Positions 1 to 10,295 of a stretch of DNA of 64,000 bases are shown here, piece after piece. The notes below the pieces were generated by a model. The model searched no databases and was not told where the DNA came from. It worked only from the letters and a program-made list of their open reading frames with translations. Location of the stretch: the NCBI GenBank assembly GCA_947247005.1, contig OX365956.1, forward strand, positions 441,501 to 505,500, given 5' to 3'. The position numbers and the translations under genes are program-made. Source of the stretch: Spisula solida (lineage: Eukaryota > Mollusca > Bivalvia > Venerida > Mactridae). Positions within the stretch are counted from its first letter, which is position 1, and every line of letters begins with the position of its first letter.

Positions 1-785
1 ATTATTTAATCAGGTGACGATTCTAATTAACATATTCGATATCTGTGTTTATATTTACAATTTATATTTACTCTTCAAGTCCCAGCATGTATATTATAAT
101 AAAACTGTGATTAAACGGATTTTAGGCAAATAGTTAGTATACCAGTTAGATGTAATATTATATTCTATAGCTACTGGTATCTGGGCCTGCTGGTGTATAG
201 GGGACTATTTTGTTGTATAATTAAACGTATAGTTAGTTGTAATATCATCTGATATTCAACAATTGATTTTATTTTTTATACCTACCGGTATAATATAGGA
301 GACTATTTGTTGTACAATGTATTGAAAGATTAATGTTGTATATTATTCATTATTATACATGTATAGTATACTTTAGACCCCCTGTCATATAATGCCTGAT
401 TGGATGATAGATTATAGATTTTTCTCACCTTACACTGTTTGTTCCCTTTCATCTATCAGTACTTAAGTTCAACATTTATTATTGTATTGGAAAAAAGTTG
501 GTTATCATTAAATTCAAAACGGTCTTTAAACCTGTCAGTGTAACGGCTAAGCCTAAAAATTGTATGTTTCTGGTATCCAGACAAACCCTAAAAATTTGCT
601 GTGACCCTTAATGATTTTATGGCATCAAATAATTTTTTTTCATATAAAATATATGCGCTTGATGCTCATTGCAGACAGGTTTTACAATAGTGATCTTACT
701 TCTGGGTTGTCTTCAGCTAAGGGTTGACTGTACATGACGTATATGTTACTTCAACTTGATATTATTTATTTTTAAGGGCACTGTT
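1..785. other. Intergenic, no gene seen
   Basis: AT-rich sequence with no convincing coding or RNA gene. A short stretch near 550-600 (cctaaaaattgtatgtttctgg) resembles the terminal repeat of the foldback element at 15469-15728 and may be a remnant of it. Confidence 0.5.
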
Positions 786-1720
786 AAAAATTAATGCACG
801 ACTGCTGTTGTGACGAGGTATTTTATCATAAATTAATGCACAACTGCTGTTGTGACGAGGTATTTTAGCATAAATTAATGCACGACTGCTGTTGTGACGA
901 GGTATTTTATCATAAATTAATGCACGACTGCTGTTGTGACGAGGTATTTTATCATAAATTAATGCACAACTGCTGTTGTGACGAGGTATTTTATCATAAA
1001 TTAATGCACAACTGCTTTTGTGACGAGGTATTTTATCATAAATTAATGCACGACTGCTGTGGTGACGAGGTATTTTATCATAAATTAATGCACGACTGCT
1101 GTTGTGACGAGGTATTTTAGCATAAATTAATGCACGACTGCTGTTGTGACGAGGTATTTTAGCATAAATTAATGCACGACTGCTGTTGTGACGAGGTATT
1201 TTATCATAAATTAATGCACGACTGCTGTTGTGACTAGGTATTTTATCATAAATTAATGCACGACTGCTGTTGGGACGAGGTATTTTATCATAAATTAATG
1301 CACGACTGCTGTTGTGACGAGGTATTTTATCATAAATTAAAAAATAATGCACAACTGCTTTTGTGACGAGGTATTTTATCATAAATTAATGCACGACTGC
1401 TGTTGTGACTAGGTATTTTATCATAAATTAATGCACGACTGCTGTTGTGACGAGGTATTTTAGTATAAATTAATGCACGACTGCTGTTGTGACGAGGTAT
1501 TTTAGCATAAATTAATGCACGACTGCTGTTGTGACGAGGTATTTTATCATAAATTAATGCACAACTGCTGTTGTGACTAGGTATTTTATCATAAATTAAT
1601 GCACGACTGCTGTGGGACGAGGTATTTTATCATAAATTAATGCACGACTGCTGTTGTGATGAGGTATTTTATCATAAATTAATGTACGACTGCTGTTGTG
1701 ACGAGGTATTTTATCATAAA
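786..1720. repeat. 42-bp minisatellite, about 22 copies
   Basis: Tandem units of 42 bp carry the core gcacgactgctgttgtgacg followed by an AT-rich segment. Copies differ by single substitutions (cacaac for cacgac, gactag for gacgag, tagcat for tatcat), plus a small insertion near 1340. Because 42 is a multiple of three, both strands stay open over long stretches. Those frames are repeat by-products and not genes. Confidence 0.97.
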
Positions 1721-2407
1721 GTCCATTTTCTCAATAAACAAACATACTTTAAGACTGCATAGTCGACTGACCACTTCATCTTCTTGTTATCAGTGTAGAT
1801 TAAAAAAAAATTAAAGTTAATATGCACAAGATTAAACAAAAATTAACATCAAAAAGTTGTTGCAACTTTTCCCTGACTTAAGAATGCCACTGGTGGTTTT
1901 AAATTTTATTTAAAAACAAACAAAAAACCCATAAAACTTTGTATTATCTGTGGTTAATTAAGATTGTTATTGATTAGTTATGTGTGTATATTTAATTCAT
2001 TGACTGTATGACACCATATACTGATTATATCTAGTGTTGATGATTGATATTTTATATCATACTTGTGTGACAAGAGTCCACTTTTACCCTGAAGCTATGA
2101 TCGCCAAGTTGATGGGGTTATATGTGACATATTTATATAGATACAATGAGTTCATGTTTATTATGAGGCCCTAAAAATAGTGTTTGTTTACAGTAAGAAT
2201 TAAACCTTGGTAGATCAAATGGGGGGGGGGTACTTAATATAACTCTATTGGTAAAAGTACATAAACATGCATAACCTAGATATTTAGCCATATTATTGTT
2301 CCCTATATATTGAGTGTGTGACAGCAAGTGACTAAGGATTTAAAATCTTGTCAGTCAAATCAAAATCTAAATTGTGTGTAGTATAATTTGATGCCCTTTT
2401 ACAATTT
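1721..2407. other. Intergenic, no gene seen
   Basis: AT-rich spacer between two satellite arrays. It contains a ten-base G run at 2221-2230. No exon, RNA gene or dispersed repeat was recognised. Confidence 0.5.
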
Positions 2408-5137
2408 GAGCAGTATACTCCACATGCCCCCTATTACATTTTGAGCAGAATACTCCACATGCCCCCTATTACATTTTGTGCAGTATACTCTACATGCCTC
2501 CCTATTACATTTTGAGCAGAATACTCCACATGCCCCCTATTACATTTCGTGCAGTATACTCCACATGCCTCCCTATTACATTTTGAGCAGAATGCTCCAC
2601 ATGCCCCCTATTACATTTCGTGCAGTATACTCCACATGCCTCCCTATTACATTTTGAGCAGAATACTCCACATGCCCCCTATTACATTTTGTGCAGAATA
2701 CTCCACATGCCCCCTATTACATTTTGTGCAGTATACTCTACATGCCTCCCTATTACATTTTGAGCAGAATACTCCACATGCCCCCTATTACATTTCGTGC
2801 AGTATACTCTACATGCCTCCCTATTACATTTTGAGCAGAATACTCCACATGCCCCCTATTACATTTTGAGCAGAATACTCCACATGCCCCCTATTACATT
2901 TCGTGCAGTATACTCTACATGCCTCCCTATTACATTTTGAGCAGAATACTCCACATGCCCCCTATTACATTTCGTGCAGTATACTCTACATGCCTCCCTA
3001 TTACATTTTGTGCAGTATACTCCACATGCCCCCTATTACATTTTGTGCAGTATACTCCACCTGCCCTATTACATTTTGTGCAGTATACTCCACCTGCCCC
3101 CTATTACATTTTGTGCAGTATACTCCACATGCCCCCTATTACATTTTGTGCAGTATACTCCACCTGCCCCCTATTACATTTTGTGCAGTATACTCCACCT
3201 GCCCCCTATTACATTTTGACCAGTATACTCCACCTGCCCTATTACATTTTGTGCAGTATACTCCACCTGCCCTATTACATTTTGTGCAGTATACTCCACC
3301 TGCCCTATTACATTTTGAGCAGTATACTCCACCTGCCCCCTATTACATTTTGTGCAGTATACTCCACCTGCCCTATTACATTTTGTGCAGTATACTCCAC
3401 CTGCCCCCTATTACATTTTGTGCAGTATACTCCACCTGCCCCCTATTACATTTTGTGCAGTATACTCCACCTGCCCTATTACATTTTGTGCAGTATACTC
3501 CACCTGCCCTATTACATTTTGAGCAGTATACTCCACCTGCCCCCTATTACATTTTGTGCAGTATACTCCACCTGCCCTATTACATTTTGTGCAGTATACT
3601 CCACCTGCCCTATTACATTTTGAGCAGTATACTCCACCTGCCCCCTATTACATTTTGTGCAGTATACTCCACCTGCCCCCTATTACATTTTGTGCAGTAT
3701 ACTCCACCTGCCCCCTATTACATTTTGTGCAGTATACTCCACCTGCCCTATTACATTTTGTGCAGTATACTCCACCTGCCCTATTACATTTTGAGCAGTA
3801 TACTCCACCTGCCCCCTATTACATTTCGTGCAGTATACTCTACATGCCTCCCTATTACATTTTGAGCAGAATACTCCACATGCCCCCTATTACATTTCGT
3901 GCAGTATACTCTACATGCCTCCCTATTACATTTTGTGCAGTATACTCCACCTGCCCTATTACATTTTGTGCAGTATACTCCACCTGCCCCCTATTACATT
4001 TTGTGCAGTATACTCCACCTGCCCTATTACATTTTGTGCAGTATACTCCACATGCCCCCTATTACATTTTGTGCAGTATACTCCACCTGCCCTATTACAT
4101 TTTGTGCAGTATACTCCACCTGCCCTATTACATTTTGAGCAGTATACTCCACATGCCCCCTATTACATTTTGTGCAGTATACTCCACCTGCCCTATTACA
4201 TTTTGTGCAGTATACTCCACCTGCCCTATTACATTTTGAGCAGTATACTCCACCTGCCCCCTATTACATTTTGTGCAGTATACTCCACCTGCCCCCTATT
4301 ACATTTTGTGCAGTATACTCCACCTGCCCCCTATTACATTTTGTGCAGTATACTCCACCTGCCCTATTACATTTTGTGCAGTATACTCCACATGCCCTAT
4401 TACATTTTGAGCAGTATACTCCACCTGCCCCCTATTACATTTTGTGCAGTATACTCCACCTGCCCCCTATTACATTTTGAGCAGTATACTCCACCTGCCC
4501 CCTATTACATTTTGTGCAGTATACTCCACCTGCCCTATTACATTTTGTGCAGTATACTCCACATGCCCCCTATTACATTTTGTGCAGTATACTCCACCTG
4601 CCCTATTACATTTTGTGCAGTATACTCCACCTGCCCTATTACATTTTGAGCAGTATACTCCACATGCCCCCTATTACATTTTGTGCAGTATACTCCACCT
4701 GCCCTATTACATTTTGAGCAGTATACTCCACATGCCCCCTATTACATTTTGTGCAGTATACTCCACATGCCCCCTATTACATTTTGTGCAGTATACTCCA
4801 CATGCTCTATTACATTTTGAGCAGAATACTCCACATGCCCTATTACATTTTGACCAGTATACTCCACATGCTCTATTACATTTTTAGCAGTATACTTCAC
4901 TTGCCCTACTACATTTTGAGCAGTATACTCCACATGCCCTACTACATTTTGAGCAGTATACTTCACTTGCCCTACTACATTTTGAGCAGTATACTCCACA
5001 TGCCCTACTACATTTTGAGCAGTATACTTCACTTGCCCTACTACATTTTGAGCAGTATACTTCACTTGCCCTACTACATTCTGAGCAGTATACTCCACTT
5101 GCCCTATTACATTTTGAGCAGTATACTCCACTTGCCC
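2408..5137. repeat. Large minisatellite, units about 31-36 bp
   Basis: About 2.7 kb of tandem units with the core gcagtatactccacctgccc followed by ctattacatttt. Unit length varies through the C-tract (ccc, ccccc, cctccc). Variants are zoned: the left part is rich in gagcagaatactccacatg and cgtgcagtatactctacatg types, the centre in gtgcagtatactccacctg types, and the right end (4860-5135) in ttcacttgccctactac types. The array ends in a C14 run. Multi-frame open stretches here are artefacts of the repeat. Confidence 0.97.
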
Positions 5138-5800
5138 CCCCCCCCCCGACCACAAAAAGCTGAATACAAATAATATTGAATGGTAGTGACTTAAAGGTTT
5201 AGTAGATCTTTCTTATATTGATATATAACTCCTAGGATAATATATATAGGAGCAGTGCAAAGTGATATGCTAGATTTTCATTAATTAAACGTCTATGTAA
5301 GATTAGTATAATAGCGTAGGATTAAAAAGTTGTGTAAGTATAAGTCAGATAAAAGGAGATATATTGTATTGCTTGTGGTAAATTCACCGGACGTTTATGC
5401 AAAACTTGGATATTAAGGAATGTGAACGGTTTAAGGAGTTTGACAGGTATTTATAATTGTACACTTAATTTACTCCTGTGAATTAATGTCAATTAAGTGA
5501 ATTATTTTGTTTACATGTGAATTAATAATTTATTGTAGTCATTTAATGATTGATTTATACCCTGGCTGGTATTCATTTATTCTCGTTTAATGCCAATTTC
5601 AGTAAATATATAGACTGGTCAATTTCCATAAATTCACATTACCAGTTTTCCAGGACTGTATCCTGACTTAGCTGACTATAGTACTAATGGTAACCCTTCC
5701 ACAAGGAACCAGCATCTTCTCCACATGTGGAGGAAAATCCACATTGTTGATGTAGTAGTGTGTATAGGATTTAATTACTAATAGGGGAGAAACTTGTGTA
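5138..5800. other. Intergenic, no gene seen
   Basis: AT-rich sequence between the 2.7-kb array and the tRNA-like SINE head. No coding exon or known repeat was recognised. Confidence 0.5.
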
Positions 5801-5885
5801 GGCAGTTGACTAGCTCAGTCGGTAGAGCATTCGCCCTGTTAGTAAGTAAAGGGTCCCAGGTTTGAGCCTTGGTATGGTTGCACCT
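5801..5885 (+). mobile_element. tRNA-derived SINE head
   Basis: The segment has a pol III A-box-like tagctcagtcgg (5811-5822) within a foldable D-arm, gctc...gagc. It also has a B-box-like ggtttgagcc (5859-5868) within a T-arm, ccagg-7-base loop-cttgg. The anticodon arm is not normal because its loop is too long, so this is better called a SINE 5' region or tRNA pseudogene than a working tRNA. The SINE tail boundary was not defined. Confidence 0.6.
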
Positions 5886-6039
5886 TTATCTCGCCCTATT
5901 ACATTTGGCGCCAAATTTTAATGTCCTGTCGCGACCTGTAATCGAACCTGAATCAGTAGGTTACAAATTCAGTTCACCAACCATTGGTACTATGGCTTTA
6001 CATTATATGCGTAAAATAATCAGAAAGATAATAGAAAGT

Positions 6040-6095
6040 CAGACGGGGAACGCAGCACTCAACTTAACCAGCCCGAGCAGTTAAAACATAATAAC
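6040..6095 (+). repeat. Dispersed repeat family M fragment
   Basis: The segment gcagcactcaacttaaccag followed by a cgagca-type stretch and aaaacat recurs near 62290-62345 and, partly, at 53735-53800. Three diverged copies indicate an interspersed repeat, but no end structure was identified. Confidence 0.5.
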
Positions 6096-6670
6096 ATCAC
6101 ATACAACAATTACATGACACATAACTAAGTGAGAAAATGAACCGCCTTAGTCCCAGCTCTCAAAAAGCTGAATGACCTAATTTCAGCAATCTAAAAGCCG
6201 AAAGCCCAAGCTGAATGATCAAGATTCAACAGTAAAAAGGCTGAAATACCTAGTTTTAAATTAGATGATCCGGCTGTTAATGTTATGTACATATGGTAAT
6301 ATAAATTAATGTAGACCTACCGTTGCCATCATAATAATCGTATATAATCATGTTAATGATGTAGTAATTAGTTATGAATTAGCGTATATTAGGTCTGAAC
6401 AATTATTTGTTTCTGTTGACAAGCCCAAGTAAAATAGGTAAAATACGAAGTCATAGAGCCAGAGCAAGTACATGTATCCTAAAAAATACAAAAGTAGAAA
6501 AACAATTTTTTTTCAATTGCCGTAAAAACATTGATGATAGCAGCATTAGGGTAGTAAGGCGACTATTCGAAAAGTATAAAACTACGAGTAAATGTATGTA
6601 TACAAACAACCCAATGTTTTCAAATTTTTATGCCTTAAATCATTCAGAATGAGAGTAAATGTTTAGATAG
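6096..6670. other. Intergenic, no gene seen
   Basis: AT-rich sequence. An open stretch at 6407-6652 has no recognisable protein similarity or splice context and is taken as chance. Confidence 0.4.
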
Positions 6671-6671
6671 G

Positions 6672-7135
6672 TAGGGAGTCCAGAAACAAATGATGTTTGA
6701 TGCCTAAAATCTATATGCAATAAGCGTGTTATATAATAGGGTAATGCAGAGCTACAGATAAGCTGCGTATTGGGGGTAATTACCCAATTAATTTTCTTAA
6801 AAACCCAATTGATTTTGAGAAGAGGGAGTAAGAAAAAGCAAAGACAATCTGAAATACCCAAATAGAAAAGGGTATTATAGTGAATAATAGTACATAAAAG
6901 CTTATTTACCCTTGAGTTTTATTAAATACCCAATTAAAATTTGTCAAACCCAATCAAAATTGAAACTGGGGGTAAAATACCCAATTGACTAAAACCTTAT
7001 CTGTAGCTCTGGTAATTATGTTTACAGTATATCATGTTATAACATGGGCACCTGAAACAAATGATGTTTGATGCCTGAAATCTGTATGCAATAAGCGTGT
7101 TATATAATAAGGTAATTATGATACACTATATCATG
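6672..7135. mobile_element. Foldback MITE between direct repeats
   Basis: The inner element (6748-7013) has terminal inverted repeats cagagctacagataag / cttatctgtagctctg and internal tacccaatt-type motifs in both orientations. About 70 bp to the left (6678-6745) is repeated to the right (7045-7118) with the shared core acaaatgatgtttgatgcct. Flanks gtaatg and gtaatt suggest a short target duplication. No transposase is present. Confidence 0.7.
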
Positions 7136-7784
7136 GTATAACATCGGCTTGGATCACATGGTGTCTGACACGGTGTCATGGTAATCATACGAGGTGCATG
7201 TAAGGTGATAGATTAATTGCTATGATATAATTTATCATGGATGCTACAAGCGTGGTATCAATCAGTGATATCTAATTGGGAAGACAAGTGTCTTGTATTA
7301 ATGTTATATCAAAAATAGAATGAAACCACCAAACACGAATAACATTTAATGTATATTCATTTAAATACAATGTTTCACCCAGAAGGCTTCTTCAGGTAAT
7401 GATTATACAAAAACAATGATGAGGTAATGCATCATGCATAATAACGCGGTGGCGCCAAAAGACGTTACATAGTAAATGTAGTGCAAAATACATATGAATA
7501 CATATGAACAACGTTTTATATATTGAATTGTAAAGAACAACAATAATAATATATAATATACAGTACATGTTTAACCTCTATAAAGCAACACCTTATAGGA
7601 GCTTTTTTTGTATTAATGTTGACAAACTTTATACATCTTGACAGCACAGTGTGTTCTGTTTTCACCTACATCTGACATTAACCTCACTGAACGACATCAA
7701 TTATTATTTAATTAGCATTCAAATGATTAAGTTTAATATTATTAACCCCATGTATAATAAATGTGTCATATTAACATGCCTTGT
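7136..7784. other. Intergenic, no gene seen
   Basis: AT-rich spacer with no recognisable exon, RNA gene or repeat family. Confidence 0.4.
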
Positions 7785-7872
7785 GTTCAACAAAGGATTA
7801 CATGACACACGTTTCGTACCTGTTTAATACATACCAGGTACAAAATGTGCATCACGTAATCCTTCGTTGAAC
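7785..7872. repeat. 38-bp-arm hairpin
   Basis: Arm 7785-7822 pairs with arm 7835-7872 across a 12-base loop. The arms differ at six positions, all transitions. Read as minus-strand RNA, five of the six become G-U wobbles. It may be a small foldback element or a stable RNA hairpin. There is no other sign of a gene. Confidence 0.7.
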
Positions 7873-8274
7873 GCAGGGCTGTCATCCTATCCTGTTTACA
7901 AGGTGTTAATTGAAGTTTTTAACCGATACAGGCATACCTTACTGCGATTAGTCATATAGACTGTACAAGTATTTAATCTATCAAGCTTGTGGATATATGT
8001 GATGCATCTGTGCATATCTCTATCTTAACATGCAAACTTAATCTGTATACATAATTCATTGAACTTTCCTACTTACCTGACTGTACATTCTTGATGTAAA
8101 ATTATTTTATCTCCCTGTTTGGTGGGTTCCCTTTACCAGGGGGGTGGGGTGGTTTGTTTCCCATTGTGCTGTTTTCATCTCAGTCACCTTCATCACCGGT
8201 AAACATGCCCCCTGTCTTAAGCTGCATAATTATTACTGATATTATATAAACATCATATTAAGACAACCTTATTG
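7873..8274. other. Intergenic, no gene seen
   Basis: No coding or RNA gene recognised. A G-rich stretch lies at 8138-8152. Confidence 0.4.
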
Positions 8275-8319
8275 ATCTCAAATCTCAGAATTAAGACCAA
8301 TAAAGTCCATTTTCACTGT

Positions 8320-8528
8320 TATGAATCCAGGGGTTTCATTTGACTCAGAATAGGGGTTTTGACCCTTGAAATTTCCCAAAAAAGCCATGTTTTGACCCTC
8401 AAGATCTTTGTTTGAAGGGACATTTTCTCTTAAAATCATGGGTATTTTGCCTATAAAATAGTAAAATTTAGTCAAATGTTTCAATATGACCTTTCATATA
8501 TTTAGAAGCTAGTGCAACCCCTAATGAA
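8320..8528 (+). mobile_element. Family B MITE
   Basis: About 200 bp with the internal line ttgacccttgaaatttccc...ttttgaccctcaagat and ends resembling caggggttyca / tgsaacccctg. Related copies lie at 17990-18195, 37225-37440 (reverse), 40234-40431 (reverse) and 48772-48973, with a fragment at 11890-11985. It is non-autonomous, with no transposase in the window. Confidence 0.75.
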
Positions 8529-9587
8529 CTGTTTATGAAAATGTGACAGGGTGGATACCAACATAGGTGTGGTTAACATAAACTAGGTGTATGAAAGGTG
8601 TAACTATGGGAAGTCAGATATTACATAATATGATGTAGAGATAATTGATTTGATTTGTCAACTCTGCCTTATTTTGACACACATCATGATTTATGAAGCC
8701 ATGAAATTAGTGTTCCCTGACAGTTGTCTAATTTACTTGCAAATGAGATAGTATACCACTTGGTAATGTTTTATCAAAGCACTAAATGTTTTATCAAAGC
8801 ACTAACAAAAATATTAAACTTAATATGTTCAAATTAAAATGTTTGTAATTCTTTAAGGAATCAGTCAGTGAAGGCATCTGAAGTCAGGCATCACTCTACA
8901 GAGCGTATTAAGTTATAAAACTTATATACTGGAGAATAACTGTAGAAAATCACACACAAAAATACTCAGTTTGATAGCTATTTACTAGTAGCAGTATTTC
9001 TGTGTGATCAAGCGGACATGTTTTAGTTGTCATGTGATGTTTTATGTACAGAACTGAGGACTGTCACACATGGACAGTGTAGATTACATTTGAAATGTTA
9101 TAAATATGTGTAAATGTTATAAATTTGTATGTAAGGTAATGAATGACTAGAACATGATAGGGTTGGTTATTTATGTGATCAATTAATGTTATATTAAGAC
9201 TATTAGTTGTGATTTTTTTTTAAAGATCAAAACCACCTGTGACTTACCAATAAGACGAAACACCTGATTAGTCACAACATAAACTGTAAAATCAAATATT
9301 TATGTGATGGATGCGAAAATATGCGACATTTTTTACTTTAAAAAGTAGTCTACAAGGTTAAATGTTGGCAAGGTTCTATGTTTTTAGGTTGTTGGGGTTT
9401 AAGATCACAAGCATTAATTTTTGAATTTATCAAATTTGAGAATATACTCATTACAGTGAAAATTAATCCCTTGCTAAAATGTCTGACATTAAGGAAAGAA
9501 GAGGGTCACATGTTTCTGCTGAGGTATAGACCAGCGTAGAAATTTTTTTTTCATTATAATTATTGTAAGTTTTTTTTATCATTTCAG
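8529..9587. other. Upstream region of gene 1
   Basis: AT-rich sequence upstream of the first coding exon of the repeat-protein gene. It presumably contains intron or promoter sequence, since the exon at 9588 begins at a splice acceptor. No 5' untranslated exon or core promoter could be pinned down. Confidence 0.35.
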
Positions 9588-9666
9588 GTTAACAGCAGAT
9601 GTGAACGTTTGATTTTACATTTTATCCGAGTTTGTTGACGAGTTAAGTAAATCTAAACCCGTAACC
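9588..9666 (+). promoter_or_regulatory. Gene 1 5' UTR part of exon
   Basis: A polypyrimidine tract and cag acceptor end at 9587, so the transcript region preceding the ATG begins at 9588. An in-frame TGA lies upstream of the ATG within this stretch, and the start has an adenine at -3. Both support 9667 as the true start. Confidence 0.6.
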
Positions 9667-10295
9667 ATGACGACCATTGATGGAGAATACATACCTAGCC
9701 CAACCCCTAAGCCACACCCCCGTATAAAGAAAGAGGCGGAGTCGTATGCTGAGAGAAATCGTGGTAATATGGAGAAATGGTTTGATTATACGGGCACCGA
9801 TGATTATCAATCTCCTAGACCCATCGGACGCGCCGTCACGGGGGAGGGGCAGAAAAATGCCCAGTTAAATAAAGGAAGTATGTCGACAATAATGGGAGGT
9901 TACGCCGACCCCGTGCAACAAAGGAATATACATCCACGTGCTGTTAAAGGTGATGCTGCAGAAATAGCCAATCAGAGTCAAGGAGGGGCTATGAGAGATT
10001 TAATGGACAATTATGGGAATTTATCAGTTGAAGATAGACCGGCCCCTAAAGTTCACGGATCCCAAGCGGAAGAATATGCGGAAAGAAATCAAGGGTCGGT
10101 TAATAAGTTAATGGATAATTATGGACAATTGACTCCTGATCAGCCTCCAGCCCCTAAAGTTAGTTACGGAGGGGAGGAAGTGGCAGAGAAGTACAGGGGA
10201 GCCGGTATGGGACCCATAATGAGAATGGAAGGGGAACAGAGGACCCCACCGGAACCCAAAGTCAGCAAACTACACCAGGCATCTCAAGGTCCCGG
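9667..10295 (+). CDS. Gene 1 exon with start, residues 1-209
   Basis: Runs from the ATG to a donor reading ccgg|gtatga. It ends two bases into a Gly codon that is completed by the next exon. The open frame continues into the intron to 10404, but the donor and the matching frame of the next exon show that the extension is not coding. It encodes motif copies one to five. Confidence 0.85.

Noticed and set aside
786..5173. Long open frames across the first two arrays
   Set aside because: They arise from tandem units with no stop codon, occur in several frames and both strands, and encode only the repeat.
5801..5885. Functional tRNA gene
   Set aside because: The D and T arms fold, but the anticodon arm has an oversized loop and no proper acceptor stem was found; a SINE head or pseudogene fits better.
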